Origin: Deltaproteobacteria bacterium
Lineage (GTDB): Bacteria; Desulfobacterota; Desulfobulbia; Desulfobulbales; JAGXFP01
Direction: 5' to 3'
Length of the DNA stretch: 47,833 nt
Assembly: GCA_020056965.1 (NCBI GenBank)
Contig: JAGVGT010000078.1
Coordinates: forward strand, 1 to 47,833
Part shown: positions 24,477 through 33,567 of the stretch, in pieces
Layout of the letters: each line of letters begins with the position of its first letter
How positions within the stretch are numbered: position 1 is the stretch's first letter
The notes under the pieces: generated by a model
Told to the model about the DNA's origin: nothing
Database searches by the model: none
What the model saw: the letters and a program-made list of their open reading frames with translations, nothing else
Position numbers and translations under genes: made by a program

Positions 24477-25814
24477 ATGGTTGAATCAGTCGATAATTCC
24501 CGGGCCGTCGAATTGCTGGCCCGCATCAACGAACGCACGGCGGTGGTCGGCATCGTCGGGCTGGGCTACGTGGGTTTACCGCTGGCCATCCACTTCGGGC
24601 GCCAGGGTTTCCGGGTGGTCGGCTTCGATGTCGATCACAGCAAGATCGATTGTCTGGCCCGGGGCTGCTCCTACATCAAGCACATCCCGGCCGCCCCCCT
24701 GCTCGACCTGATCGAACGCGACCGGTTGCTGCCCACCGACGACGAGGCCCGGCTGGCTGAGGCCGACTGCATCATCATCTGCGTGCCCACCCCGCTGGAC
24801 GATAATCTGGAGCCGGACCTCACTTATCTGCTGCAGACCACCGAGATGATCGGCCGGATCATCCGGCCGGGGCAATTGATCGTTCTGGAGAGTACCACCT
24901 ACCCCGGCACCACCGAGGAGATGCTGCAGCCGCGCCTGGAGGCGGGCGGGCTCAAGGTGGGGCAGGATTTCTTCCTGGCTTTTTCGCCCGAGCGGGAGGA
25001 CCCCGGCAACAAGCACTTTGACGCCTCCAACATTCCCAAGGTTGTGGGCGGGGTGACCCCGGCCTGCCTGGCGGTGGCCAAGGCCCTGTACGACTGCATC
25101 ACTCGCACCGTGCCGGTCTCCTCGACCCGGGCGGCCGAACTGACCAAGCTGCTGGAGAACACCTATCGGTCGGTGAACATCGCCCTGGTCAACGAGATGA
25201 AGGTCCTGGCCCACAAGATGGATCTGGACTTGTTTGAGGTGATCAACGCCGCCGCCACCAAGCCCTTCGGTTTCAGTCCCTTTTTTCCCGGGCCGGGGCT
25301 GGGCGGCCACTGCATCCCCATTGACCCTTTCTATCTGTCCTGGAAGGCCCGGGAGTTCGGGGTGGAGACCCGCTTCATCAAACTGGCCGGCGAGGTCAAC
25401 CACGCCATGCCCGACTACGTGATCGCCCGCACCGAGGCGGCCCTGGTTGAGCGGGGTAAACCCCTGGCGGGGAGCCGGATTCTGTTGCTGGGCATCGCCT
25501 ACAAAAAGGACATCGACGACGACCGCGAGTCCCCGGCCTACGTGGTCATGCAAAAACTCCTGGAAGCCGGGGCCGAGGTGGTCTACAACGATCCGCTGAT
25601 TCCCAAGCTGCGGCCGACCCGCAAGTTCAATTTCCATCAGACCTCGGTGGAGTTGAGCCCCGAGGTGCTGGCCGCCCAGGACGCGGTGGTTATTGTCACC
25701 GATCATTCCTGCTATGATTACGGGATGATCGTCGCCCATGCCCCGTTGGTGATCGACAGCCGCAACGCCACCCGGGAGGTGCGGGCGGGGCGGGACAACG
25801 TGGTGCTGGCCTGA
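24477..25814 (+). CDS. UDP-N-acetylglucosamine/UDP-glucose-type 6-dehydrogenase
   Basis: A 445-residue nucleotide-sugar dehydrogenase. The NAD site is VGIVGLGYVGLPLAIHFGR. ESTTYPGTTEEML, FSPEREDPGN and PGPGLGGHCIPIDPFYLSW follow, the last holding the catalytic Cys. YKKDIDDDRESPA opens the C-terminal UDP-sugar domain. It resembles the WbpA/TviB group acting on UDP-HexNAc, but a UDP-glucose substrate is not excluded. It oxidises C6 to a uronic acid for surface polysaccharide. The ATG at 24477 (AGGGGA upstream) is preferred over 24396. Confidence 0.9.
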   Translation: MVESVDNSRAVELLARINERTAVVGIVGLGYVGLPLAIHFGRQGFRVVGFDVDHSKIDCLARGCSYIKHIPAAPLLDLIERDRLLPTDDEARLAEADCIIICVPTPLDDNLEPDLTYLLQTTEMIGRIIRPGQLIVLESTTYPGTTEEMLQPRLEAGGLKVGQDFFLAFSPEREDPGNKHFDASNIPKVVGGVTPACLAVAKALYDCITRTVPVSSTRAAELTKLLENTYRSVNIALVNEMKVLAHKMDLDLFEVINAAATKPFGFSPFFPGPGLGGHCIPIDPFYLSWKAREFGVETRFIKLAGEVNHAMPDYVIARTEAALVERGKPLAGSRILLLGIAYKKDIDDDRESPAYVVMQKLLEAGAEVVYNDPLIPKLRPTRKFNFHQTSVELSPEVLAAQDAVVIVTDHSCYDYGMIVAHAPLVIDSRNATREVRAGRDNVVLA

Positions 25815-25893
25815 AGAGAATTACGAATTAGAAATTACGAATTAATAATTTGTGGGCTTACCGTTTGAACGCTGAAGTGAAGGAGAAGAATTG

Positions 25894-27327
25894 ATGATTC
25901 CGGTAATCATGGCCGGCGGGTCCGGCACCAGGTTGTGGCCGTTGTCGCGCGAGCTTTATCCCAAGCAGTTTCTGCCCCTGGTCGAGGAGCGCACCATGCT
26001 CCAGGCCACGGTGGCTCGGGTCATGGAGATTGCCGGCATCGGTTCGCCGGTGGTGATCTGCCACAATGAGCATCGTTTCCTGGTCCGGGAACAGCTGGCC
26101 GGCATCGAGGTGGTGCCGGGCGCCATCATTTTGGAGCCGTTGGGCCGCAACACTGCGCCGGCGGCAGCGGTGGCGGCCCTGCAAGGTTTGGCCGATGGCG
26201 ACGATCCGCTCCTGCTCCTGCTGCCGGCCGACCATCTGATCCGTGACGAGGCGGCCTTCCGGGCGGCGGTGCGGGTTGGTGAACCACTGGCGGCGGCCGG
26301 TGGCCTGGTGACCTTCGGCATCGTCCCGGACCGGCCGGAGACCGGTTATGGTTATATCAAGAAGGGTGAGGCGGTCGGCGATGGTGGCTTCCGAGTCGAA
26401 CGCTTTGTTGAAAAACCCGGGCCGGTAACGGCGCGGGAATACGTCGATTCCGGCAGTTATCTCTGGAACAGCGGTATGTTCTTGTTTAAGGCCTCGCGCT
26501 TGATCTCCGAGATGGATCAGCATGCCTCGCTGATCATGGCGGCCTGCCGGGAGGCCTTTGCCCGGCGGCAAAGCGATCTGGATTTTACCCGGCTGGCCGA
26601 GGCGCCTTTCCGGGAGTGTCCCTCCGACTCCCTGGACTATGCGGTGATGGAGAAAACCGAGGCCGCCGTGGTCGTGCCACTGGAGTGCGGCTGGAGTGAC
26701 CTGGGTTCCTGGGCCTCGCTCCAGGAGGTTAGCGGGGCTGATGCGGCCGGCAACGTGCTCCGGGGCGATGTGCTGGTCCGGGATGTCAGTAACTCCTATC
26801 TGCGCTCGGAAAGCCGGCTGATCACCGCCATCGGGGTCAGCGACCAGATCATCGTCGAGACGGCCGATGCGGTGCTGGTGGCGGACCGCTCCCGCAGCCA
26901 GGAGGTCAAGGAGATCGTCGAGCGGTTGCGGCGCCAGAAGCGCACCGAGGTCAAGACCCATCGCCGGGTCTTTCGGCCCTGGGGTTCCTACGAGGGGCTG
27001 GCCATGGACAGTCGCTACCAGGTCAAGCACATCGTGGTCAAGCCGGGCGGGCGGCTCTCCCTGCAGATGCACCACCATCGGGCCGAGCACTGGGTGGTGG
27101 TGCGGGGTACGGCCAGGGTCACGGTCGGCGAGGAAGCGCAGATGGTCAGCGAAAACCAATCGACCTACATCCCGGTCGGGGCCAAGCATCGGCTGGAAAA
27201 CCCCGGGGTGATCGATCTGGAGCTGATTGAGATTCAGACCGGCAGCTACCTGGGCGAGGATGACATCGTCCGTTTAGAGGATGTTTATGGCCGCCAGGAT
27301 CAGCAGACCACCGATGATGAAGGGTGA
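25894..27327 (+). CDS. Mannose-1-phosphate guanylyltransferase / mannose-6-phosphate isomerase
   Basis: A 477-residue bifunctional type II GDP-mannose enzyme. The N-terminal nucleotidyltransferase opens with MAGGSGTRLWPLSRELYPKQ, the pyrophosphorylase signature, and has FVEKPG. The C-terminal cupin domain holds RPWGSYEG, QMHHHRAEHWVVVRGTA and YIPVGAKHRLENPG, the zinc-binding isomerase half. It supplies GDP-mannose for LPS or capsule sugars. AAGGAGA lies eight bases before the ATG at 25894. A TTG at 25891 is an alternative, unlikely start. Confidence 0.93.
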   Translation: MIPVIMAGGSGTRLWPLSRELYPKQFLPLVEERTMLQATVARVMEIAGIGSPVVICHNEHRFLVREQLAGIEVVPGAIILEPLGRNTAPAAAVAALQGLADGDDPLLLLLPADHLIRDEAAFRAAVRVGEPLAAAGGLVTFGIVPDRPETGYGYIKKGEAVGDGGFRVERFVEKPGPVTAREYVDSGSYLWNSGMFLFKASRLISEMDQHASLIMAACREAFARRQSDLDFTRLAEAPFRECPSDSLDYAVMEKTEAAVVVPLECGWSDLGSWASLQEVSGADAAGNVLRGDVLVRDVSNSYLRSESRLITAIGVSDQIIVETADAVLVADRSRSQEVKEIVERLRRQKRTEVKTHRRVFRPWGSYEGLAMDSRYQVKHIVVKPGGRLSLQMHHHRAEHWVVVRGTARVTVGEEAQMVSENQSTYIPVGAKHRLENPGVIDLELIEIQTGSYLGEDDIVRLEDVYGRQDQQTTDDEG

Positions 27328-27343
27328 GTATTGACCGGTTCGC

Positions 27344-27376
27344 TATAGGCCCATGAGACCTATAGGACTTATAGGA
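27344..27376. repeat. CTATAGG-rich short repeat
   Basis: CTATAGG occurs at 27344, again at 27360, and as the variant TTATAGG at 27369, in the gap before the small membrane protein gene. This resembles short tandem intergenic repeats found in other genomes. It creates a spurious upstream ATG (27353) that I do not use as a start. Confidence 0.4.
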
Positions 27377-27412
27377 CCTCTGAAAATCTTTCTGCCGAAT
27401 ATTGGGCTACCA

Positions 27413-27883
27413 ATGAAAGAAAAAAGCGCCAACTCTATTACCACTAAAATCGCGGTTGCCAGCTATCGATTGGCTGTGGCTTCGTGGTTGGGCGGGGCCT
27501 CGCTCTTTACCTTCGTGCTAACTCCCACCCTCTTTCGCTCACTAAATCGTGATCAAGCCGGGACCATGGTCGGTTATCTTTTTCCCGGCTATTTTCGCTG
27601 GGGGCTTACCTGTGGACTAATTGCCCTGTTTGCCCTTGCCCTGGTAAAGTTTAAGCGCAAACGGCTGGCCGCCGCGCTTCTGGTCGCCATGCTGGTCATT
27701 ACTGCGGTTCAGGCCTTTGTCATTGAGCCGAAGGCAGCAGCTCTGAAGCGGGAGATCCCCTCCTTTGAGACCACCTCTCCAGATCATCCGTTGCGCGCCG
27801 AATTCCGCAAACTGCATGGCTTTTCCGCAGTCGGTAACCTGGCGGTGATTGGTGGCGGAGTGGTGCTGGTACTCTTGCTCTGA
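27413..27883 (+). CDS. DUF4149/TMEM205-like membrane protein
   Basis: A 156-residue protein with four hydrophobic helices. AVASWLGGASLFTFVLTPTL with a conserved-looking FRSL, then PGYFRWGLTCGLIALF, fits the DUF4149 family. The loop between helices three and four (PKAAALKREIP ... FRKLHGFSAVGNL) is also family-like. Function is not established. The ATG at 27413 begins the first domain; the upstream in-frame ATG at 27353 lies within the short repeats. A strong terminator follows. Confidence 0.75.
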   Translation: MKEKSANSITTKIAVASYRLAVASWLGGASLFTFVLTPTLFRSLNRDQAGTMVGYLFPGYFRWGLTCGLIALFALALVKFKRKRLAAALLVAMLVITAVQAFVIEPKAAALKREIPSFETTSPDHPLRAEFRKLHGFSAVGNLAVIGGGVVLVLLL

Positions 27884-27920
27884 ACTACGGGAAGACGGTT
27901 GATTCCGCAGCTGCTCCGCC

Positions 27921-27959
27921 AAAAAAAAACGGGGCGCCCTAAGTGGGCGCCCCGTTTTT
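27921..27959. terminator. Bidirectional intrinsic terminator
   Basis: ACGGGGCGCCC (27929-27939) pairs perfectly with GGGCGCCCCGT (27945-27955) around TAAGT. A run of A precedes the stem and TTTTT ends it, so it can stop transcription from the membrane protein gene (+) and the cytochrome gene (-). Confidence 0.93.
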
Positions 27960-27979
27960 CGTTAGAGGTTAGAGGTCTT

Positions 27980-30544
27980 TTACCAGCTCTGCGAGCCGTG
28001 ACAGGCGATGCTGGAGCAGGTGCCTGAGGTGGCTCTCGTGGCCGACGGCGCGTAGCTGCCGACACTGGTGGAGCCGCCGCCGATGGTGGCCGCCGGGTCC
28101 TGCTCGAAGGTGCTGGTCGCCAGGTTGCTGAAATGGCCGGTGGCCAGCTTGGTGGTATTGTGGCAGACCGTGCAGCTGTAGCCCTGGCTGATATGTTTGG
28201 AGTGCTGGCCGGAGGAATAGCTGTTGTATTGGGTGGTTCCCGAGGCATGGCAGCTGGTGCACTGGGTGTCCACCGCGATGCTGCCGGTCTGCCAGACCGG
28301 GGTGGTTTTGCCGCCATGGCAACTTACATTAGAACAGGTGTTGGTGCTGCTGGCTGTTGCCGTCCCGCTCTTGGCGTTAAAGGAGGTGGCGATACCAAGA
28401 TTGACTACGCTGTCGTGAGCCGCGCCGACATGGCAGGTTCCGCAGTTGTTGTTGACCGAAGGCAGGGTCGTATGGACGGCATGGCGGCCGGCCACATTGG
28501 GATAGGTGGTCCCGGTGGGCGGTTGGCCGTGGCAGGCCGTGCAGTTGCTGTAGTCCGGGCCGCCTGGAGGAGCGGCCGGTAGGGTCCCGGCGATGGCCTG
28601 GATCTCGGCGGCGGTCAGGGTGGAGAGATAACCCATGTTGCCGACGTTGTTGGTGATGGCGGTCTGGATCTGGGTGGCAGTCCGGCCCGGTTTGGTGGTG
28701 GAGGCCAAGGCGCTGTGGCAGCCTGCGCAGTTATTGCTGTAAAGGGTAGCGCCACTGGGCGGAGTTACCGGCGGCGGGGGGGCGGCCGGCAGTGCCCCGG
28801 CGATGGCCTGGACTTCGGCGGCGGTCAGGGTGGAGAGGTAGCCCATGTTGCCGACGTTGTTGGTGATGGCGGTCTGGATCTGGGTGGCAGTCCGGCCCGG
28901 TTTGGTGGTGGAGGCCAGGGCGCCGTGGCAGCCCGCGCAGTTATTGGTGTAAAGGGTAGCGCCGCTGGGCGGAGTTACCGGCGGCGGGGGGGCGGCGGGC
29001 ATGGCCCCGGCGATGGCCTGGATCTCGGCGGCGGTCAGGGTGGAGAGGTAGCCCATGTTGCCGACGTTGTTGGTGATGGCGGTCTGGATCTGGGTGGCAG
29101 TCCGGCCCGGTTTGGCTGTGGTGGCCAACGGTCCGTGACAGCCGGCGCATTCGCTGTTGTACAAGGCGACGCCGTCCGGCGGAGTTCCTGGATTGGGCGG
29201 GGGGGCGGCGGGCAAGGCCCCGGCAATGGCCTGGACTTCGGCGGCGGTCAGGGTGGAGAGGTAGCCCATGTTGCCGATATTGTTGGTGATGGCGTTCTGG
29301 ATATCAGCAGCAGTCCGTCCCGGCTTGGTGGTATTGGCCAGGGCGCTGTGGCAGCCGGCGCAATTGTTCGAGTATAAGGTCGGTCCGTCGGCCGGAGTGG
29401 ATGGCGGCGGAGTGGTGCCGCTCAGGGCATCAGCGATGGCCTGGACGTCAGTGCTGGTTAAAGTGTCTGCACTGCTCATCCCGCCGATGTTGTTGTCGAT
29501 GGCGGCTTGGATCTGGGCGGCGGTTCGATTGGGTTTGGAGGTGGAAGCCAGGGCGCCGTGACAGTCCGCACAATTAGCGGCGTAAAGGGCAGCGCCGGTA
29601 GCCTGGCCTGGTGTGGTGTTCGTCCTGGCCATCAACTGGCTTTTGGCCATGGCGGCCATCTGGGCTTTGGCGTCGGTGATATTCTGGGTCACCACGGCCG
29701 GGTCGAAACCGCCATTAGCTGCCATGTCGGTTTTTACCGTGGAAATCAAGGTTTGCTGCAGCTGGACCATAGCCATAATCATGTCCCCCAAAGTGATAGG
29801 GGAGGTTACCTGGGGATCGCCCGCCAGGGCAGTATTGAGCTGGGAGAATTCAGCGGCGCTCAGGGTCGAGCGGATGGCCGCCCCCATGCTGTTTAAAACC
29901 TGGCTCTGGGAGACATTGGTAATATCGCTGAACGTTGGGCTGAAGTTGCCGGTGATCTCCATGTAGGCTTCAACCGCCATGGCCGCCTGGAGAAGCTTTA
30001 GTTGCTGGTCGGTGACGCCGGAGGTGAGATTGGCCAGCCCGGTCATGGGGTTGGCGTAGAGATCGGCGGTAGTCAAACCGATGAAACCGGCATTGTTCAG
30101 GGCCATGATGGCGTCAGTGGGCTGAATCCCGTTGGCCAGCATGGTGGTCAACGGCGTTACGGTCACCCTTTGGGTGTCGCCGGCCTTAACATTATAACGC
30201 AGCAAGCCCTGGAACGGTGCGCCACCGTGCAAGCCCTTGTTGGCAACCTTCATCTCAACCGTCGAACCTATGGTGAGGTCGGCGGGGAAAGTAAATACCC
30301 CGTTGGCATCGGAAGGCGTCGATTGTCGTTGCAGGATGGTGACGCCATCGGCGGCGACCTCCTGGAAGACCGCGCCGACAACATAGGGGTCAACGGCGAT
30401 CCCCTGCTTAAGCGTATTGTTGGAGGCCGGAGTCGATGTGCTGCTTGTGGCTCCGTCGCCTCCCCCTGATCCACTGCTGCATGCAGCCAGGATGAACAGG
30501 GCACCAATGCCACAAACCCACTTGTTGATTTTCCGGTAAGACAT
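27980..30544 (-). CDS. Lipoprotein multiheme c-type cytochrome, 11 heme motifs
   Basis: An 854-residue outer-surface or periplasmic cytochrome. The signal ends in a lipobox (LAACSSGSGGG). A carboxypeptidase-like/adhesin-like segment without hemes (about 40-310) follows. Then come five near-identical cytochrome c-like modules of about 70 residues, each with CXXCH (CADCH, then CAGCH four times) and AEVQAIAGALP. The C-terminal 200 residues hold six more motifs: CTACH, CGTCH, CTSCH and CTVCH, plus CSNVSCH and CSSIACH of the CX4CH type found in Geobacter-like cytochromes. It likely carries electrons across or outside the outer membrane. AGGAGG precedes the ATG at 30544. Confidence 0.9.
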   Translation of the reverse strand: MSYRKINKWVCGIGALFILAACSSGSGGGDGATSSTSTPASNNTLKQGIAVDPYVVGAVFQEVAADGVTILQRQSTPSDANGVFTFPADLTIGSTVEMKVANKGLHGGAPFQGLLRYNVKAGDTQRVTVTPLTTMLANGIQPTDAIMALNNAGFIGLTTADLYANPMTGLANLTSGVTDQQLKLLQAAMAVEAYMEITGNFSPTFSDITNVSQSQVLNSMGAAIRSTLSAAEFSQLNTALAGDPQVTSPITLGDMIMAMVQLQQTLISTVKTDMAANGGFDPAVVTQNITDAKAQMAAMAKSQLMARTNTTPGQATGAALYAANCADCHGALASTSKPNRTAAQIQAAIDNNIGGMSSADTLTSTDVQAIADALSGTTPPPSTPADGPTLYSNNCAGCHSALANTTKPGRTAADIQNAITNNIGNMGYLSTLTAAEVQAIAGALPAAPPPNPGTPPDGVALYNSECAGCHGPLATTAKPGRTATQIQTAITNNVGNMGYLSTLTAAEIQAIAGAMPAAPPPPVTPPSGATLYTNNCAGCHGALASTTKPGRTATQIQTAITNNVGNMGYLSTLTAAEVQAIAGALPAAPPPPVTPPSGATLYSNNCAGCHSALASTTKPGRTATQIQTAITNNVGNMGYLSTLTAAEIQAIAGTLPAAPPGGPDYSNCTACHGQPPTGTTYPNVAGRHAVHTTLPSVNNNCGTCHVGAAHDSVVNLGIATSFNAKSGTATASSTNTCSNVSCHGGKTTPVWQTGSIAVDTQCTSCHASGTTQYNSYSSGQHSKHISQGYSCTVCHNTTKLATGHFSNLATSTFEQDPAATIGGGSTSVGSYAPSATRATSGTCSSIACHGSQSW
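28591..29640 (-). repeat. Five tandem 210-base cytochrome-domain repeats
   Basis: The sequence CGATGGCCTG recurs at 28591, 28801, 29011, 29224 (one change) and 29434, giving periods of 210, 210, 213 and 210 bases. The first four copies are nearly identical at the DNA level, including synonymous sites, while the fifth is more divergent. Each unit encodes one heme module. Confidence 0.92.
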
Positions 30545-31323
30545 TCTTAACCTCCTGTGCTCTTGCCGGCCCCAAGCCGGCGATTTGAATGAAATCCGCT
30601 TTGTGTCTGCCTAAATGAAACAAAGGTCGCTACAAATTAAGAACTGTTCTCGATAAGTCAATAACCCGAGTCCAAAGAACAGGCAAGTCTCAGGTCGAAT
30701 ATTCGGCAGGCGGGTATATCCTGATATTCCACGCCACCTGACGGGTTCTCCTGATGATTTGCAATTAGGGTGCCAAACAGGAATTGTTCTTGGTAAGAGC
30801 TTGATATACTGAAGTGAAAACTGTTTTCGCTGAGAATCAGTGGCGCTGCCAAAGTGAAAAAACTGAAGGGAATATCCTACAGGCGACGAGCTGAAAAGGG
30901 ATTCTGATGGCGTAATTGTTTTGCTTTATCAATGCTTTAACGGTCTGGTGCGATTTTTTGTACGGATTCTGCAACGATGAAGGGATCTGGAGGTATTTCA
31001 GGAAGGGGGTCAGTCGAAAGAGTGTAGAGGGAATGTCTGGAGGATGAGAGTGTGCTCACCCCCGGAATGGCCGGTCATCGAGCTCCACGGTTACCGGTGG
31101 GCAGTTATGAATGACAAAACGAGCCTCATGCAAAGTCTCATTTTGTCATTCCCGAGGTAGTAATCGGGAATCCAGTTCTTCGAGAATTCAGGGCGTTCTG
31201 GAAAAACTGGTTAACAGTTAGTTTTGCAAGAGGCTCAAATCCAGAAGGGAATAATGCGGGCCGGAGAAACACTGGGGCATAACTCTGCACCAGATCTCTC
31301 CGTCGTACCTATCGATAAACCAC
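30545..31323. other. Long intergenic region upstream of the cytochrome gene
   Basis: About 780 bases without a convincing gene. Near the cytochrome start a GCCGGC/GCCGGC hairpin (30565-30581) lies in the leader. GAACTGTTCTCGATAAG at 30641-30657 is repeated imperfectly at 30781-30797. A MITE-like element occupies 31121-31236. I looked for a cyclic-di-GMP riboswitch and did not find a convincing one. Confidence 0.5.
31121..31236. repeat. MITE-like element with 14-base terminal inverted repeats
   Basis: GAGCCTCATGCAAA at 31121-31134 is matched by the reverse complement TTTGCAAGAGGCTC at 31223-31236 (13 of 14). Inside, ATTCCCGA and TCGGGAAT form a nested hairpin. A further inverted repeat, AATGACAAAACGAG with CTCATTTTGTCATT, straddles the left end. 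No clear target-site duplication is seen and there is no coding capacity. Confidence 0.7.
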
Positions 31324-32247
31324 TTATTCCGCCAGCAGATCGGTACTCAGGTAGCGTTCGCCGGTGTCGGGAATGATCACCACGATCTTCTTGCCGGAGT
31401 TTTCCGGCCGGGCCGCCACCTGCAGGGCTGCCCAGACCGCCGCCCCCGAGGAGATGCCGCAGAGGATGCCTTCCTCGCGGGCCAGTCTCCGGGCGGTGGT
31501 GAAGGCATCGTCGTTGCTGACCCTGATTACCTCGTCGATAATCTTGGTGTTCAGCACGGCCGGGACAAAACCGGCGCCGATCCCCTGGATCTTGTGGGGG
31601 CCGGGATTGCCGCCGGAAAGAACGGGCGAGGCGTCGGGCTCGACGGCAATTGCCTTGAACTGCGGACGGCGCGATTTGATCACCTCCGCTACCCCGGTGA
31701 TGGTTCCGCCGGTGCCGACCCCGGCCACCAGGATATCGACCAGGCCGTCGGTATCGCGCCAGATCTCTTCGGCCGTGGTCTGGCGGTGAATCTCCGGGTT
31801 GGCCGGATTCTCAAATTGGTTGGGCATGAAGCTGTTGGGGGTAGCGGCCGCCAGTTCCCTGGCCTTGTTGATCGCCCCCTTCATCCCTTCCGGTCCAGGG
31901 GTCAGGACCAGCTCTGCACCCAGGTGTTTCAGGAGCTTGCGCCGCTCCAAGCTCATGGTCTCCGGCATGGTCAGAATCAGCCGGTAGCCGCGGGTCGCGC
32001 AGATGAAGGCCAGGGCGATGCCGGTGTTGCCGCTGGTCGGCTCGATGAGCACCGTGCCCGGCTTGAGTCGTCCGTCCGCCTCGGCCGCCTCGATCATCGC
32101 CCGGCCGATCCGGTCCTTGACCGAAAAGAGCGGGTTGGCCGACTCGATCTTGGCGTATATCTCGGCGCGGCCCGCCGTCACCCGGTTGAGCCGGACCAGA
32201 GGGGTGTGGCCGATGGTCAAGGAAATGTCCGCGAAAATTTCACTCAT
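31324..32247 (-). CDS. cysK: Cysteine synthase (O-acetylserine sulfhydrylase)
   Basis: A 307-residue PLP enzyme converting O-acetylserine and sulfide to cysteine. The PLP-binding lysine is in [30 protein letters not shown] (substrate loop) and the phosphate-binding [10 protein letters not shown] follow, with [12 protein letters not shown] near the C-terminus. It lies ten bases downstream of cysE, so the two form a classic cysE-cysK pair. CysK activity fits the direct use of sulfide. Confidence 0.95.
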   Translation of the reverse strand: MSEIFADISLTIGHTPLVRLNRVTAGRAEIYAKIESANPLFSVKDRIGRAMIEAAEADGRLKPGTVLIEPTSGNTGIALAFICATRGYRLILTMPETMSLERRKLLKHLGAELVLTPGPEGMKGAINKARELAAATPNSFMPNQFENPANPEIHRQTTAEEIWRDTDGLVDILVAGVGTGGTITGVAEVIKSRRPQFKAIAVEPDASPVLSGGNPGPHKIQGIGAGFVPAVLNTKIIDEVIRVSNDDAFTTARRLAREEGILCGISSGAAVWAALQVAARPENSGKKIVVIIPDTGERYLSTDLLAE

Positions 32248-32257
32248 GCTTTTCTCC

Positions 32258-33229
32258 TTAGGCCTTCTGCTTTTTGTCTTTGCCTTGGTAGACCAGCTCC
32301 GGTCGCTTCAAAATGACCTTGGTCTCGGGCGGCACACTCTCGGTGATCCAGATATTACCACCGATCACCGCCCTTTTGCCAATCACGGTGTCGCCGCCCA
32401 GGATGGTCGAGTTGGCGTAGATGATCACCTCGTCCTCGATGGTCGGGTGGCGTTTGACGTTGCGGTAGCGCTCGCCGGCATCGTGGGGCAGGGAGAGGGC
32501 GCCTAAAGTGACGCCCTGGTAAAGGCGGACCCGCTCGCCGATCACCGTGGTCTCGCCGATCACCACGCCGGTGCCGTGGTCGATGAAGAAGCTCTTGCCG
32601 ATGGTGGCGCCGGGATGGATGTCGATGCCGGTCCGGCTATGGGCGTATTCGGTCATGATCCGCGGCAGCACCGGCACCGCCAGTTTGTGCAGCTCATGGG
32701 CCAGCCGGTAGACGCTGATCGCCATCAAGCCGGGATAGCTGAAGATCACCTCGTCGGCCCCCTTGGCGGCCGGGTCGCCGTCTAAAGCCGCCTGAATGTC
32801 GGTGGCCAGGATGTCGCTGATCGCCGGCAGGGTCTGGATGAACTTCACCGCCTTGGCGTAGCCCTGCCCCTTGCAGCGGGTGCAGGACTGGCGGGCCTGG
32901 AAGCATTCGTGCTGGACGGCCAGGGTGATCTGGGCGGCCAGGTTCTCGAAGAGCTCGGTGGTCTCCTGGCCCAGGCTGTATTCCAGATTGGCCGGGTTGA
33001 TGGCGGTGGGCGAGAAGTAGCCGGGAAAAAGGATGCGCCGGGCCTGTTCGATGAGCTGCACCACCTTCTCGTGGGTGGGGATGGGGATGGAGCCCAGATG
33101 ATCGAAGCAGCCGTGCTTCTTGCAGCTGGCCGCCAGCTCCTTCACCACCGGCGGGATGTTCTGGTAGAACTGGTTGGCGTCTTCGGCGTCATCGACGCAT
33201 CGCAGGTTGTCTATGTCTTTGGAGAACAT
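32258..33229 (-). CDS. cysE: Serine O-acetyltransferase
   Basis: Makes O-acetylserine from serine and acetyl-CoA. The left-handed beta-helix (hexapeptide repeats) is visible as [21 protein letters not shown], then [24 protein letters not shown] and [19 protein letters not shown]. The catalytic His lies in FIDHGTG. At 323 residues it has the long N-terminal helical domain of the EpsC-type enzymes, plus an unusual [12 protein letters not shown] segment. The ATG at 33229 is preferred over 33283 because a GAGG site precedes it and the upstream extension is not family-like. Confidence 0.92.
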   Translation of the reverse strand: MFSKDIDNLRCVDDAEDANQFYQNIPPVVKELAASCKKHGCFDHLGSIPIPTHEKVVQLIEQARRILFPGYFSPTAINPANLEYSLGQETTELFENLAAQITLAVQHECFQARQSCTRCKGQGYAKAVKFIQTLPAISDILATDIQAALDGDPAAKGADEVIFSYPGLMAISVYRLAHELHKLAVPVLPRIMTEYAHSRTGIDIHPGATIGKSFFIDHGTGVVIGETTVIGERVRLYQGVTLGALSLPHDAGERYRNVKRHPTIEDEVIIYANSTILGGDTVIGKRAVIGGNIWITESVPPETKVILKRPELVYQGKDKKQKA

Positions 33230-33567
33230 GGCGTGTGCCTCGCTCGGGTAGGTCGGAGTTATTGGTTGAATTTTATTGTACATTAATACAAATGCTGCTT
33301 CAGGACAGGGAAGTCAATTGGGATAGTGTAGGGCGCATTAGGCGAAGCCGTAATGCGCCGGATGATTACCTTTGGGCGACACGGTTGTAATATGCGGCGC
33401 ATTGCGCTGCGCTTATTGACGCTCTGCTTTGAGGGGACAGGTGCGCCTTACTAGGTGATTGTTGATAAGTTTTTTGGTGCAATGATTTATACTATTTTCC
33501 CAATCTTCAACCCAACCTTGTTTTTTTCTGGTACATACAGTGATCATTAACCTCTTGGTTTTTAATG
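33230..33567. other. Intergenic region with a GGCGCATTA repeat
   Basis: Between cysE and the accessory island. GGCGCATTA (33332-33340) and TAATGCGCC (33351-33359) form a 9-base hairpin of the type common in dispersed intergenic repeats, followed by a related GGCGCATTGCGCTGCGCTTA. The rest becomes AT-rich toward the nuclease-like gene. No gene is supported. Confidence 0.5.

Noticed and set aside
28591..29640. CRISPR-like regular repeats
   Set aside because: The 210-base units are in-frame heme-domain repeats of a cytochrome gene, not short repeats with spacers.
30545..30700. Cyclic-di-GMP riboswitch in the cytochrome leader
   Set aside because: Only a simple GCCGGC hairpin is present; the conserved GEMM core sequences were not found.
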